Source of the DNA: Aurantimonas coralicida DSM 14790
Lineage (GTDB): Bacteria; Pseudomonadota; Alphaproteobacteria; Rhizobiales; Rhizobiaceae
Direction of reading: 5' to 3'
Assembly: GCF_000421645.1 (NCBI RefSeq)
Contig: NZ_ATXK01000001.1
Span: 496,001 to 560,000 of the forward strand
Length of the DNA: 64,000 nucleotides
The number at the start of each line of letters is the position of its first letter. Within the stretch, counting starts at the first letter, position 1. Both the position numbers and the translations under genes were made by a program. Under the pieces are notes generated by a model. The model was not told the DNA's origin. It saw only the letters and a list, made by a program, of their open reading frames with translations, and made no database searches. Of this stretch, positions 34,174-43,611 are shown piece after piece.

Positions 34174-34599
34174 ATGCTGACACTCGACAAGGCCCGCATC
34201 ATCATCGCCGAGGCCATGAAGATGGGCGCCGCCAAGGGCTTCAAGCCGCTGACCGTGGCCGTTCTCGACGCCGGCGGCGCGCTGATCGCGCTGGAGCGCG
34301 CCGACGGCTCGGCCCGCATGCGCCCCGACATCGCCACCGGCAAGGCCAATGGCGCCATCGCCATGGGCATGGGCTCGCGGGCGATCTGGCAGCGGGCCGA
34401 GCAGCAGCCCTATTTCATCCAGTCGATGAACGCCCTGGCCAAGGGCGTGCTGGTGCCGGTGCCGGGCGGCGTCCTGATCCGCGGCGAAGGCAATGTCATC
34501 CTCGGCGCCGTCGGCATCACCGGCGACACCTCCGACAATGACGAGGCCGCCGCCACCGCCGGCATCGAGGCCGCCGGCTTCACCGCCGACGGCGGCTGA
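34174..34599 (+). CDS. GlcG/HbpS-type heme-binding family protein
   Basis: 141 residues matching the GlcG/HbpS (DUF336) fold: KPLTVAVLDAGGALIALERADG near the N-terminus and KGVLVPVPGGVLIRGEGNVILGAVGITGDTSDNDEAAA at the C-terminus. Members bind heme or corrinoids or accompany glycolate and propanediol genes; no such genes are adjacent. The ATG follows GGAGGG at normal spacing. Cytoplasmic form without signal peptide. Function by family only. Confidence 0.82.
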   Translation: MLTLDKARIIIAEAMKMGAAKGFKPLTVAVLDAGGALIALERADGSARMRPDIATGKANGAIAMGMGSRAIWQRAEQQPYFIQSMNALAKGVLVPVPGGVLIRGEGNVILGAVGITGDTSDNDEAAATAGIEAAGFTADGG

Positions 34600-34790
34600 G
34601 CCTTCCGTCCAGCGATTCCGATGCGGCGGGGAAATCTCGCCGCATCGACACCGCCCACCGATCTTTTTGTCGTCCCGCCTGAAACAATTCGCCCCGCCTC
34701 ACCGAAGCTTGTGTTGAGCCCGCAGCCTCCGATCGCGCACCAATGGTGCCGACACGGGCGGCGGCCCCAGACCAGCAAGGGAACGAGACC

Positions 34791-35417
34791 ATGGCAGGAC
34801 GAACCGGATTCGCATTGGCGGGCCTCGCCGCCGCAGCCCTCGCGGCAGGCGCCAGCCTGATGCCGAGCGGCGTCGCCGCCCAGAGCACCGAGACCGCGAT
34901 CTTCGCCGGTGGTTGCTTCTGGTGTGTCGAGAGCGACTTCGACCACGTCGCCGGCGTCCTCGACACCACCTCCGGCTATATCGGCGGGCAGAACCAGAAC
35001 CCCACTTACCAGAACCACCCCGGCCACGTCGAAGCGGTGAAGATCACCTACGATCCGAAGCGCGTCAGCTACGATCAGCTGCTCAACGTGTTCTGGCATT
35101 CCGTCGATCCGACCGACGCCGGCGGCCAGTTCTGCGACCGCGGCCACGCCTATACGACGGCGATCTTCGCGACCGATCAGAGCCAGGTGCAGAAGGCCAA
35201 GGCCTCCAAGGCCGCCATCGCCAAGGATCTGCCGAAAGTGGTGACCCCCATCAACTCGGCCCCGACCTTCTGGCCCGCTGAAGGCTACCACCAGGATTAC
35301 TACAAGAAGAATGCGCTGAAATATAAGTACTACCGCTTCAGCTGCGGTCGCAACGCCCGGGTCCGGGACGTATGGGGCGACAAGGCCTATCAGGGCATCA
35401 AGGACGCCATGGGCTGA
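34791..35417 (+). CDS. msrA: Exported peptide-methionine (S)-S-oxide reductase
   Basis: 208 residues. A signal peptide (residues 1-30, with GFALAGLAAAALAAGASL and a cut near GVAAQS) precedes a full MsrA domain. The catalytic motif GCFWC is at about 41-45, followed by ESDF, GYIGGQNQNPTYQNHPGHVEAV and the C-terminal WPAEGYHQDYY. MsrA reduces methionine-S-sulfoxide in proteins; export indicates a role in periplasmic oxidative repair, where the electron donor would have to be a membrane thiol system. Flanking genes offer no donor. The start follows GGAACGAGACC. Confidence 0.92.
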   Translation: MAGRTGFALAGLAAAALAAGASLMPSGVAAQSTETAIFAGGCFWCVESDFDHVAGVLDTTSGYIGGQNQNPTYQNHPGHVEAVKITYDPKRVSYDQLLNVFWHSVDPTDAGGQFCDRGHAYTTAIFATDQSQVQKAKASKAAIAKDLPKVVTPINSAPTFWPAEGYHQDYYKKNALKYKYYRFSCGRNARVRDVWGDKAYQGIKDAMG

Positions 35418-35463
35418 TCGCCCACCTGCGCCAAGCCTGTCACCCGTCTAGAGGATGAGCCCC

Positions 35464-35928
35464 ATGCGATCTCCCATCGGCGCAATCGCCACCGTCACCG
35501 CCGCGCTGCTCGTCATAAGCATGCCGGCTAGGGCGGCGGATGACTGGGTGACGAAGCAGAGTGCCAGGTCGGTGGCGGACACGGTGTCCGCCCTGACCGC
35601 GGCGGTAAACAAGGCCGGTGCAAAGGTCATGGCGACCGTCGATCACCAGGCCAACGCCGCGACCATCGACACCGGGATCCCGGCGACGACACTGGTCATC
35701 TTCGGCAATCCGAAGCTCGGCACGCCGCTGATCGCCGAGAACCGGCGCGTCGCCATCGACCTGCCCCAGAAGGTACTGGTCTGGGAGGAGGACGGCGTCA
35801 CCATGCTTGGCTATGTCGATCCGGCCGAGCTTGCCGAACGCTACGGCTTCGCACCCGACCATCCGTCGATCAAGGCTATGCAGGGCGCGCTGGACAAGCT
35901 GACGACCGCGGCATCGGCGGACCAGTAG
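35464..35928 (+). CDS. DUF302 domain secreted protein
   Basis: 154 residues. Signal peptide ending near MPARAAD (residue 25). The remainder matches DUF302: DTVSALTAAVNKAGAKVMATVDHQANA at the start, TLVIFGNPKLGTPLI, and KVLVWEEDGVTMLGYVDPAELAERY. Function of the family is unknown; it is a common small exported protein. The ATG at 35464 has AGAGG at about nine bases; an ATG three codons upstream is an alternative. Convergent with an SDR gene. Confidence 0.88.
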   Translation: MRSPIGAIATVTAALLVISMPARAADDWVTKQSARSVADTVSALTAAVNKAGAKVMATVDHQANAATIDTGIPATTLVIFGNPKLGTPLIAENRRVAIDLPQKVLVWEEDGVTMLGYVDPAELAERYGFAPDHPSIKAMQGALDKLTTAASADQ

Positions 35929-35950
35929 CGGTCCGCCGCCCCGGCGCTGC

Positions 35951-36625
35951 TCAGCGCTTCATCGGCTCGATCCAGATCTCGCCCGTCAGCACGTTCTCCG
36001 GCTGCGAGATCGCGTATAGGACCGCACCGGCGACGTCGTCGGCCTGCATGGCGTCGGGTTTGCGCTGGTCGAAGAAGGGCGTGTCGACCATGCCGGGCTC
36101 GATCAGCGTCACCTTCACCCCGTCGTCGCGCAGTTCCTCGCGCAGGTTCTGGCCGTAGCCGGTGATCGCCCATTTGGTCGCGCCGTAGATCGACCCGGCA
36201 AGCACCTTGCGGCCGGCGATCGACCCGGTGAGGACGTAATGCCCCTTTGCTGCGACGACGGCATCATGAGTCGCCTTCACCGTGTACATGACGCCGAGCA
36301 CATTGGTGGTCACCATCCGGTGCCAGTCCTCGACATCCCCCTTGGCCGTGCCGGACGAATTGGAACCGACCCCAGCATTCGCGAACACCACGTCGATGCT
36401 GGCGAAGCGCTCGAGCACCGCCGCAGTCATCGCCTGCTGCGCGGCGTAATCGCTGACGTCGCAGGCAACTGCCATCGCGTTGTCTTCGCCGAGTTCGGTG
36501 ACGAGACCATCGAGCTTGTCCTTCGAGCGGGCCGCAAGGGCGACCCGATAGCCGGCCGCGACAGCACGTCGCGCCGTCGCGGCACCGATCCCGGTCGAGG
36601 CGCCAGTGATGAGCATGGTCTTCAT
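35951..36625 (-). CDS. Short-chain dehydrogenase/reductase
   Basis: 224 residues, classical SDR. Coenzyme-binding TGASTGIGAAT at residues 7-17, NAG in FANAGVGS, catalytic Ser in VLTGSIAG and Y-x3-K in IYGATKW. The length suggests a compact reductase of the YdfG type, acting on small hydroxy or keto compounds; NADP preference is suggested by AARSKDKL after the second strand. Divergent from dps, convergent with the DUF302 gene. Substrate unknown. Confidence 0.88.
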   Translation of the reverse strand: MKTMLITGASTGIGAATARRAVAAGYRVALAARSKDKLDGLVTELGEDNAMAVACDVSDYAAQQAMTAAVLERFASIDVVFANAGVGSNSSGTAKGDVEDWHRMVTTNVLGVMYTVKATHDAVVAAKGHYVLTGSIAGRKVLAGSIYGATKWAITGYGQNLREELRDDGVKVTLIEPGMVDTPFFDQRKPDAMQADDVAGAVLYAISQPENVLTGEIWIEPMKR

Positions 36626-36874
36626 TTTGATACTCCGTTGAATCCGTTCGGGTCGTTGCCGTCAGGGCAAGACCCGCATCGTCGCGGCAGTTGGGCATCG
36701 AACGGATTTTGGGAAGGGCGAGCGCCCGCCGAACGGCATCTTGAACGGGCGAAATCTCCTTGGCGGTTGGTCGCAGATGGAACCGTTATCGGCAGGATCG
36801 ATTATCGAAGCGAACAACACATTTCGTCCCCCATCGCAGCGAGCGGCGGCGGGACCTGAGCGCAAGGAGCCACC

Positions 36875-37375
36875 ATGGCCAAGACCACCAAGACGAAGAT
36901 GCACAAGACCATGAACCCGATCTCGGAGAACATCCGCGGATCGATGGTCGAACTCCTGCAGACGCACCTCGCGACCGCCGTCGACATCACCTACCAGACC
37001 AAGCAGGCCCACTGGAACGTGAAGGGCATGAACTTCATCGCCGTCCACGAGCTGTTCGACGATCTGCACGAAGAGACCGAGGAATATGTCGACACCATCG
37101 CCGAGCGACTGACCGCGATCGGCGGCCAGGCCCACGGCACCGTGCAGGCGGCCTCCGAGAACTCGCTTCTCGACCCCTACCCGCTCGACCTCGTAAAGTC
37201 CGAGGATCACCTCAAGCGGCTGACCGAGAGCTACGCCAAGTGGAGCGCGGCCGTCGCGGAGGGCATCGAGGAAGCCTCGGAAGCCGGCGATCCGCTGACC
37301 GAGGACCTGCTCACCGCGATCGGCCGTGGCCTCGACAAGGGCATCTACTTCATGGAGAGCCATTTCCAGGCGTAA
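36875..37375 (+). CDS. dps: Dps, DNA-binding ferritin-like protein
   Basis: 166 residues. The ferritin-like four-helix domain has the intersubunit ferroxidase residues in QTKQAHWNVKGMNFIAVHELFDDLHEE (His, His, Asp, Glu), and the basic N-terminus (MAKTTKTKMHKT) is of the type that binds DNA. The dodecamer oxidises Fe2+ with H2O2 and protects DNA in starvation and oxidative stress. AAGGAG precedes the ATG. Monocistronic, with a strong terminator shared with the convergent transaldolase gene. Confidence 0.95.
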   Translation: MAKTTKTKMHKTMNPISENIRGSMVELLQTHLATAVDITYQTKQAHWNVKGMNFIAVHELFDDLHEETEEYVDTIAERLTAIGGQAHGTVQAASENSLLDPYPLDLVKSEDHLKRLTESYAKWSAAVAEGIEEASEAGDPLTEDLLTAIGRGLDKGIYFMESHFQA

Positions 37376-37402
37376 GCGCCGTCTGAGTGAGCGTGAAACA
37401 CG

Positions 37403-37432
37403 AAAGGGCGGTGTCTTGCGACACCGCCCTTT
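37403..37432. terminator. Bidirectional terminator between dps and the transaldolase gene
   Basis: AAAGGGCGGTGTC (37403-37415) pairs perfectly with GACACCGCCCTTT (37420-37432) around TTGC. The A and T flanks serve both directions. Confidence 0.88.
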
Positions 37433-37459
37433 CTCATATCGATGACCTGTGTGTTCGGA

Positions 37460-38113
37460 TCAGGCGATCGTCTGGCCGGTCTTCTTCCAATCGGCCAGGA
37501 AGGCATCGAGACCCTTGTCGGTCAGCGGATGCTTCACGAGGCCCTTCAGGGTCGCGGGCGGGACGGTCGCCACGTCGGCGCCGAGCAGTGCGGCTTCACG
37601 AACATGGTTCGATGTCCGGATCGAGGCTGCGAGGATCTCGGTCTCGAAACCGTAATTGTCGTAGATCCGCCGGATGTCGGCGATCAGCCCCATGCCGTCG
37701 ATATTGATGTCATCGAGCCGGCCGATGAACGGCGAGATGTAGGTGGCACCGGCCTTGGCGGCGAGCAGCGCCTGCACCGCCGAGAAGCACAGCGTGACAT
37801 TGGTCTGGAAACCCTCGTCGGTCAGCTCCTTGCACGCCTTGAGCCCGGCGAGCGTCAGCGGCAGCTTGATGCAGACATTCTCCGCGATGCCGGCAAGGAG
37901 CTTGCCCTCGCGGATCATTTCGTCGGTCTCGACCGCGGTGACCTCGGCGGATACCGGACCGTCGACGATCTCGCAGATCTCGGCGATGATATCCTTCATC
38001 GGCCGGTCGGCCTTCATGATCAGCGACGGATTGGTGGTCACTCCGTCGATCAGACCCGTTTCGGACAGGTCCTTGATCTCGGAAAGATCGGCAGTATCGA
38101 CAAAGAATTTCAT
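37460..38113 (-). CDS. fsa: Fructose-6-phosphate aldolase / transaldolase type 3
   Basis: 217 residues, the short transaldolase family (TalC/Fsa). The N-terminus [16 protein letters not shown], the Schiff-base Lys in CIKLPLT (residue 83) and [15 protein letters not shown] are diagnostic. It either moves a dihydroxyacetone unit in the pentose phosphate pathway or splits fructose-6-P; sequence alone does not separate these, and annotation as transaldolase is common in Hyphomicrobiales. GAGGG precedes the ATG. A much longer open frame continues upstream antisense to priA and is not coding. Divergent from priA, the usual order. Confidence 0.93.
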   Translation of the reverse strand: MKFFVDTADLSEIKDLSETGLIDGVTTNPSLIMKADRPMKDIIAEICEIVDGPVSAEVTAVETDEMIREGKLLAGIAENVCIKLPLTLAGLKACKELTDEGFQTNVTLCFSAVQALLAAKAGATYISPFIGRLDDINIDGMGLIADIRRIYDNYGFETEILAASIRTSNHVREAALLGADVATVPPATLKGLVKHPLTDKGLDAFLADWKKTGQTIA

Positions 38114-38404
38114 GGCGCCCTCATTCGGCTCGGTGATCATTCGCGGGATGCATAACAGCCCGGCCCCGGTTCGCGCTACATGCGACCGGCTTCTTCTCTT
38201 CATATAGGGGCCGGCGGTCGGCCGAGAACATGCCGGGCGGACTTGCAGATCACCGTATCCGCCGCCAGTTGAGACGTGGCGCCGCCCTGCGAGCGCGGCT
38301 TTCCTTTCGAGGGGCCTCCCACCTGCATAGACTGGCCCGCGGCCGCAGCGATTCGAAACCTCGCAGCCCCGCCCACCCAAGTTCTTACGACCGGACGCAG
38401 TCAT

Positions 38405-40597
38405 TTGAATCAGACCGGCCAGCTCTTTGCGACGACCACGGTGCCGGTTCTTGTCCCGCTGCCGGGCAATCGGCCGTACTCCTATGCGGTGCCGGACGGC
38501 ATGTCCGTCCAGCCCGGGTCGATCGTCCAGGTGCCTCTCGGGCCGAGGCAGGTCGCGGGCGTCGTCTGGGATGGGGTCACCGACGATGTCGATCCGCGCA
38601 AGCTGCGGTCGATTACCAAGGTGTTCGATTGCCCTCCCCTCGACCACACCATGCGCCGGTTCATCGACTGGGTCGCGGATTATACGCTGTCGCCCCCCGG
38701 CCTCGTGGCCCGCATGGCCCTGCGCGCACCTGCGGCCTTCGATCCTGAGCCATGGATCGACGGCATCGCTCTCACCGACACACCACCAAGCCGCCTGACC
38801 GAGGCGCGCGAGCGGGTTCTGGCGACGGCAGCCGAAGCCCCGACCTGGGCACGGCTCGGCCTGGCTCATGCCGCGGGGGTCACCACGTCGGTGGTGGACG
38901 GGCTGATCAAGCAGGGCGTGTTCGAGCGCGTCCGCCTGCCTCCGCCCCCTGCCGTCGCAGAACCCGACACGACCTATGGCCGTGCCAACTTGAACGAGGA
39001 CCAGAGAGCGGCCGCTGATGCGCTGGCGGCAACGGTCGCCGTCGATGGCTTCACCGCGACGCTGCTGGAGGGCGTTACCGGTTCGGGCAAGACCGAGGTC
39101 TATTTCGAGGCTGTCGCCGCGGCGTTGGAAAAGGGCCGCCAGGTGCTGATCCTGCTTCCGGAGATCGCCCTGACCCAGAGCTTCATCGACCGGTTCCATG
39201 CCCGCTTCGGAGCTCCGCCGGCGGAGTGGCATTCCGACGTCCCGCCGCGCCAGCGCGAGAAGGTCTGGCGCCAGATCGCCGAGGGCCGGGTCCGCATCGT
39301 CGCCGGCGCACGCTCGGCATTGTTCCTGCCGTTCAACGATCTCGGCCTCATCATCGTCGATGAAGAGCATGATCCGGCCTACAAGCAGGAAGATCGAACC
39401 TTCTATCACGCCCGCGACATGGCGGTGGTTCGCGCCTCGATCGGCGCATTTCCGATCATTCTCGCCTCCGCGACACCATCGGTGGAGACGCGCGTCAACG
39501 CGGCGTCCGGACGCTACGGTCATGTGCGCCTCACCGGCCGCTTCGCCGAGGCCGCGATGCCGGACCTTTCGCTGATTGACATGCGTAGCGCCCCCCCGGC
39601 CAGGGGCCGCTTCGTCTCCCCGGTGCTCGCCACTGCGATCGCGGAAACCGTCGCCAAGGGCGAGCAGGCGCTGCTGTTCCTCAATCGACGCGGTTATGCG
39701 CCGTTGACACTGTGCCGGGTCTGCGGCCATCGGTTCCAGTGCCCCGACTGCTCGACCTGGCTCGTCGACCATCGCCTGCGCGGTCAGTTGCAGTGCCACC
39801 ATTGCGGTTTCGCAGTGCCCCGGCCCGAGGCCTGCCCGGAATGCGGGACGCTCGATCATCTGGTTGCCTGCGGCCCGGGGGTGGAACGCATCGCCGAAGA
39901 AATGCTCACCGATTTTCCGGACGCCCGGACGATCCTCCTGTCCTCGGACCTGCCCGGCGGCGCAAGGCGCCTTCGCCGCGAACTCGACGCCATCGCCGAT
40001 GGGGAGGCCGACATCGTCATCGGCACCCAACTCGTCGCCAAGGGTCACCATTTCCCGATGATGACGCTCGTTGGGGCGATCGACGCCGATCTGGGGCTCG
40101 CCAATGGCGACCCGCGTGCCGCCGAGCGTACCTTCCAGCTCCTCCATCAGGTAACGGGCCGAGCCGGACGCAGCGGCGGGCGCGCCAGCCGCGGCATGAT
40201 CCAGACCTGGCAGCCCGAACACCCGGTGATGCAGGCGATCGCTTCGGGCGACGCGAAGCGGTTCTACGAGCGCGAGGTCAACGAGCGTGAACGCACAAGC
40301 CTTCCCCCCTTCGGACGGCTCGCCAGCATCATCGTGTCGGCGAACAGCCGCAGGGAAGCGGAAGAATACGGCCGGGAACTGCGCCGCGCCGCGCCTCAGG
40401 ATTCCGCGATCGAGGTTCTGGGACCGGCGGAAGCGCCCTTGGCCGTGCTGCGCGGCCGTCACCGGTTCCGGCTCCTCGTCCACGCGCCACGCAAGGCGCA
40501 TATCCAGGGGTTCCTGCGGGCCCTGATCGCTGCCGCTCCCCGCCCGCGGGGATCGGTACAGATGCAGGTCGACGTGGACCCGCAAAGCTTTCTATAG
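38405..40597 (+). CDS. priA: Primosomal protein N' (replication restart helicase PriA)
   Basis: About 730 residues. The DNA-binding domain lies at the N-terminus, then a superfamily 2 helicase with [12 protein letters not shown] (Walker A), DEEHD (Walker B) and SATPS, and a zinc-binding insert with four Cys pairs (CRVC, CPDC, CHHC, CPEC). PriA rebuilds replication forks after arrest. Length is normal. The start is uncertain: I use TTG at 38405 because conserved sequence begins shortly after ([14 protein letters not shown]); the only upstream ATG, at 38276, adds 43 unconserved residues. No clear ribosome binding site. Upstream of the atp operon after three small genes. Confidence 0.95.
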   Translation: MNQTGQLFATTTVPVLVPLPGNRPYSYAVPDGMSVQPGSIVQVPLGPRQVAGVVWDGVTDDVDPRKLRSITKVFDCPPLDHTMRRFIDWVADYTLSPPGLVARMALRAPAAFDPEPWIDGIALTDTPPSRLTEARERVLATAAEAPTWARLGLAHAAGVTTSVVDGLIKQGVFERVRLPPPPAVAEPDTTYGRANLNEDQRAAADALAATVAVDGFTATLLEGVTGSGKTEVYFEAVAAALEKGRQVLILLPEIALTQSFIDRFHARFGAPPAEWHSDVPPRQREKVWRQIAEGRVRIVAGARSALFLPFNDLGLIIVDEEHDPAYKQEDRTFYHARDMAVVRASIGAFPIILASATPSVETRVNAASGRYGHVRLTGRFAEAAMPDLSLIDMRSAPPARGRFVSPVLATAIAETVAKGEQALLFLNRRGYAPLTLCRVCGHRFQCPDCSTWLVDHRLRGQLQCHHCGFAVPRPEACPECGTLDHLVACGPGVERIAEEMLTDFPDARTILLSSDLPGGARRLRRELDAIADGEADIVIGTQLVAKGHHFPMMTLVGAIDADLGLANGDPRAAERTFQLLHQVTGRAGRSGGRASRGMIQTWQPEHPVMQAIASGDAKRFYEREVNERERTSLPPFGRLASIIVSANSRREAEEYGRELRRAAPQDSAIEVLGPAEAPLAVLRGRHRFRLLVHAPRKAHIQGFLRALIAAAPRPRGSVQMQVDVDPQSFL

Positions 40598-40635
40598 GAC
40601 AAGTGGAAGGACGAGCGGGCATGAGGGAGAGAACG

Positions 40636-41220
40636 ATGCGCATGCGGGATGGTGGCACGAAGAAGATCATGGCGGTAGCGATGGCATGCGCGATCGGTCT
40701 GCCGGCTTGCGTGCCCGCACTGGCGCAGGACGCATCTTCCGAAAACGCTGTTCGCCTCGAGACATCGCCCTTTGCTCCGCCGAAGCCCGGACAGACGCCG
40801 TCGCTGAATGCCACTGAGACGCCACGCGTTCTGGTCCTCGGCCTGATGCACTGGTTTCCGCTGACCAGCCGCTGCACCTTCACCGACCCGAACCGTCATG
40901 GGGAAGACACGCTGGAGGGTGCGCCGGCGCCTTTCGTCTTCCTCACCATGGTCGATGGCAGCCAGGCCGGTCTCGAACGCGGCTATGTCATGGCCAACGG
41001 TCTCGTGCGTGAACTCGAGAAGGGCCGGACCGCCGCGACCAAGGATGGAGCCGTGGTCACCGTCTGGCGATCGGCCGGCGAACCGCGGATCAACGTCAAT
41101 CTCGTCATCAGCGTCGTCCGCGACCGGGCCAACGAGACCCCGGAATTCGAGGGAAGCATGACCGTGTACTGGGGTGACAAGAAGGAACAGGTCGAGATCG
41201 TCGGCGAGTGCCGGAGCTAA
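40636..41220 (+). CDS. Hypothetical secreted protein
   Basis: 194 residues. A basic start (MRMRDGGTKK) and hydrophobic core (IMAVAMACAIGLPACVPALAQ) form a signal peptide cut after about residue 31; the Cys within the core is not in a convincing lipobox. The mature part is 160 residues with no recognised domain, containing LGLMHWFPLTSRCTFTDP and a C-terminal CRS. Two Cys could form a disulphide. GGGAG precedes the chosen ATG; two upstream ATGs are possible. It follows priA by 38 bases and may share its transcript. Confidence 0.65.
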   Translation: MRMRDGGTKKIMAVAMACAIGLPACVPALAQDASSENAVRLETSPFAPPKPGQTPSLNATETPRVLVLGLMHWFPLTSRCTFTDPNRHGEDTLEGAPAPFVFLTMVDGSQAGLERGYVMANGLVRELEKGRTAATKDGAVVTVWRSAGEPRINVNLVISVVRDRANETPEFEGSMTVYWGDKKEQVEIVGECRS

Positions 41221-41345
41221 CGGGACCGCGCCGACCTGGACCCCACCACTGGACCTTTCCATGGAGCGCGCCAGCTTTGCGGCTTCGCGCCACGGCCGAT
41301 CGGCTTCACGCGCTTGGATATTGATTCGGCTATGAGGCAGATGAC

Positions 41346-42326
41346 GTGAGTATTGGACTGATCGCGCTGCTCGATGACCTTGCGGGTCTAGCCAAGGTGG
41401 CCGCAGCCTCGCTGGATGACGTGGCGGGTCAGGCGGCCAAGGCCGGCACCAAGGCCGCCGGCGTTGTCATCGACGATGCGGCCGTCACCCCGCGCTACGT
41501 CACCGGTTTCGCTGCAGAGCGCGAACTGCCGATCGTCGGCAAGATCGCCGTCGGTTCGCTAAAGAACAAGCTGATCTTCCTGCTGCCGATCGCCCTGGCG
41601 CTCAGCTACTTCGCCCCCTGGGCGATCACCCCGCTGCTCATGCTCGGCGGCCTCTATCTGTCCTATGAGGGGGCAGAGAAGGTCTATGAGGCCCTGTTCC
41701 CGCACAAGGCCCACGCTCACGAGGAAGAAATCGGCAAGGCCGTGAACGCGAAGACGCTGGAGGACCGCAAGGTCACCAGTGCCATCAAGACCGACTTCAT
41801 TCTCTCCGCCGAAATCATGGCGATCACCCTCTCCGGCCTCGAGGTCGGCGGCTTCTGGACTCAAGTTGCCGTTCTCGCACTCGTCGGCATCGGGATCACC
41901 GCCGTCGTCTATGGCAGCGTCGCGATCATCGTGAAGGCCGACGACGTCGGCGTCGCGCTGGCGGGCAACCAGTCGGAATCGATCTTCGGCAGTCTCTTGC
42001 GCGGCATCGGTCGTGGCCTCGTGGTTGGCATGCCGTTCTTCCTCAAGGCCCTGACGGTCGTCGGGACCGCTGCGATGATCTGGGTCGGCGGTGGCATCAT
42101 CGTGCATGGGCTCGAAGGCTATGGCGCGCCGTGGATCGGCCACACGATCGAACATCTGGCGGAAGTCGCTGCCCACGCGGTTCCGGTCCTCACCGGTGCC
42201 GTCCACTGGATCGTCTCCGCCACCGGCGCCGGCATCGTCGGCCTGGTGACTGGCGGGGCATTGATTCCCGTGATCGGCTATGTCGTCGCACCGACGTGGA
42301 AACGGCTGAACGGCCTCTTCGCCTGA
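41346..42326 (+). CDS. DUF808 family inner-membrane protein (YedI-like)
   Basis: 326 residues from a GTG start. The family N-terminus SIGLIALLDDLAGLAKVAAASLDDVAGQAAKAG is clear, as is AVTPRYVTGFAAERELPIVGKIAVGSLKNKL. About six transmembrane segments follow, with a conserved TDFILSAEIMAI. Function of DUF808/YedI proteins is unknown. Single gene, 125 bases after the secreted unknown. Confidence 0.9.
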   Translation: MSIGLIALLDDLAGLAKVAAASLDDVAGQAAKAGTKAAGVVIDDAAVTPRYVTGFAAERELPIVGKIAVGSLKNKLIFLLPIALALSYFAPWAITPLLMLGGLYLSYEGAEKVYEALFPHKAHAHEEEIGKAVNAKTLEDRKVTSAIKTDFILSAEIMAITLSGLEVGGFWTQVAVLALVGIGITAVVYGSVAIIVKADDVGVALAGNQSESIFGSLLRGIGRGLVVGMPFFLKALTVVGTAAMIWVGGGIIVHGLEGYGAPWIGHTIEHLAEVAAHAVPVLTGAVHWIVSATGAGIVGLVTGGALIPVIGYVVAPTWKRLNGLFA

Positions 42327-42441
42327 GAGCACTCACCGGCCTTATCCAGGGTCCTCTGCACCGGCTCTTGACGGCCCTTTCACCTTGGCGGGTGCGCCTC
42401 TATAAGGCCGCGGGCCAGCCGATCCCGCCAATGGAGCCCCG

Positions 42442-42837
42442 ATGGACTTCGCCCTGCCGCAGACCAACGCCGACATGCTGCCCTTCGGGGCCGCCTGCAT
42501 CACCATCCTCATGGGCCTGGTCGCACTCTTTGCGCCACGAATCACGCTGCGATTTCTGCGGCTGGAGACACGTCAGACCCATCCGGAAGCACTGGCAGAA
42601 TCACGCGCGACGATCGCCGGCTTCTGGCTGGGCGTCGGGATCGTCACGGTGGCCTTCTACAATCAGCCCTTCGTTCAGATGGCGCTGGGCGCCGGCTGGC
42701 TGTTCACCGGCTTCGGCCGCTTTGTATCGATCCTGTCCGACCGCGGCGCCACCCTGTTCAACTGGGTGTTCCTGCTCGTCGCGCTGGCACTGGCTGGGGC
42801 AGCGCTGGCGCCGGTTTTCGGCTTCATCCCCAACTGA
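42442..42837 (+). CDS. Small four-helix membrane protein, DUF4345-like
   Basis: 131 residues with four hydrophobic segments (about 13-31, 58-76, 78-95 and 104-127). The layout, with RATIAGFWLGVGIV before the second helix and GWLFTGFGRFVSIL between helices 3 and 4, resembles DUF4345 membrane proteins. Function unknown. Located just upstream of the atp operon, separated by about 210 bases that must hold the operon promoter, which I could not identify. Confidence 0.65.
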   Translation: MDFALPQTNADMLPFGAACITILMGLVALFAPRITLRFLRLETRQTHPEALAESRATIAGFWLGVGIVTVAFYNQPFVQMALGAGWLFTGFGRFVSILSDRGATLFNWVFLLVALALAGAALAPVFGFIPN

Positions 42838-43050
42838 CGCCGGAATGCGCGAATTTGCGGCCCAAACCGCACCGAAGCCAAGTTGTCGCCGGGAAAACCC
42901 TATGCTAGAGGGTCCCCTGTCTTCGGAAGGACGGCGTGACTTGCTCGCGCGCCTCCCGGTATTCAATTAACGGTTTCAAGATTTTGGGGCGATCTCGCTT
43001 CGGGGCGCAACGAACAGCTTGAACGGAACGCGAAAGAGAAACGGTCGTCC

Positions 43051-43611
43051 GTGGCACAATCATCCTCTCCCGTTTCGGGGGTCGCAGACCGCTACGCCCA
43101 GTCCCTCTTCGAACTCGCACGTGACAACGGCGCGGTCGAAACCGTCGAGTCCGAGCTCGTCGCTTTTCAGGGACTGATCGACGAAAGCGCCGACTTCCGG
43201 CGGCTGGTTGAGAGCCCGGCCTTCACGTCGGGCGAGCAGCTCAGGGCGATCGATGCCGTCATGGCGTCGGTCCAGCCGAGCGAGCTCACCGGCAATTTCC
43301 TGCGCGTCGTGGCGGCCAACCGTCGCCTGTTCGCTTTTCCGGGCATGGTCCGCGGCTTCCGCAAGATGGCGGCCGATCACCGCGGCGAGATCGCCGCGGA
43401 GGTGACCAGTGCTCATCCCCTCACCGACGAGCAGCGCAGTCAGCTCGCCGAGGCTGTCGGCTCCTACGCCGGCAAGACCGTGACCATGCGCGAAAGCGTC
43501 GACCCGGCAATCCTCGGCGGACTCATCGTCCGGATCGGGTCGCGCCAGGTCGACACCTCGCTTCGCACCAAACTCAATTCGCTTAAGCTTGCACTGAAAG
43601 AGGTCGGCTGA
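43051..43611 (+). CDS. atpH: ATP synthase F1 subunit delta
   Basis: 186 residues, GTG start. Part of the central-to-peripheral stalk link (OSCP homologue). [24 protein letters not shown] at the N-terminus and [29 protein letters not shown] at the C-terminus are family signatures. First gene of atpHAGDC; F0 genes are absent, as normal for alphaproteobacteria where F0 is encoded elsewhere. The stop codon overlaps the atpA ATG by one base. Ribosome binding site weak. Confidence 0.97.
   Translation: MAQSSSPVSGVADRYAQSLFELARDNGAVETVESELVAFQGLIDESADFRRLVESPAFTSGEQLRAIDAVMASVQPSELTGNFLRVVAANRRLFAFPGMVRGFRKMAADHRGEIAAEVTSAHPLTDEQRSQLAEAVGSYAGKTVTMRESVDPAILGGLIVRIGSRQVDTSLRTKLNSLKLALKEVG

Noticed and set aside
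36785-36840. Possible EcfG general stress promoter (GGAAC) upstream of dps
   Set aside because: GGAAC is present but no CGTT lies at the right spacing.
37460-40585. Single 1041-codon open frame antisense to priA joined to the transaldolase
   Set aside because: Only the last 217 codons show family similarity; the rest is the shadow of the GC-rich priA gene.
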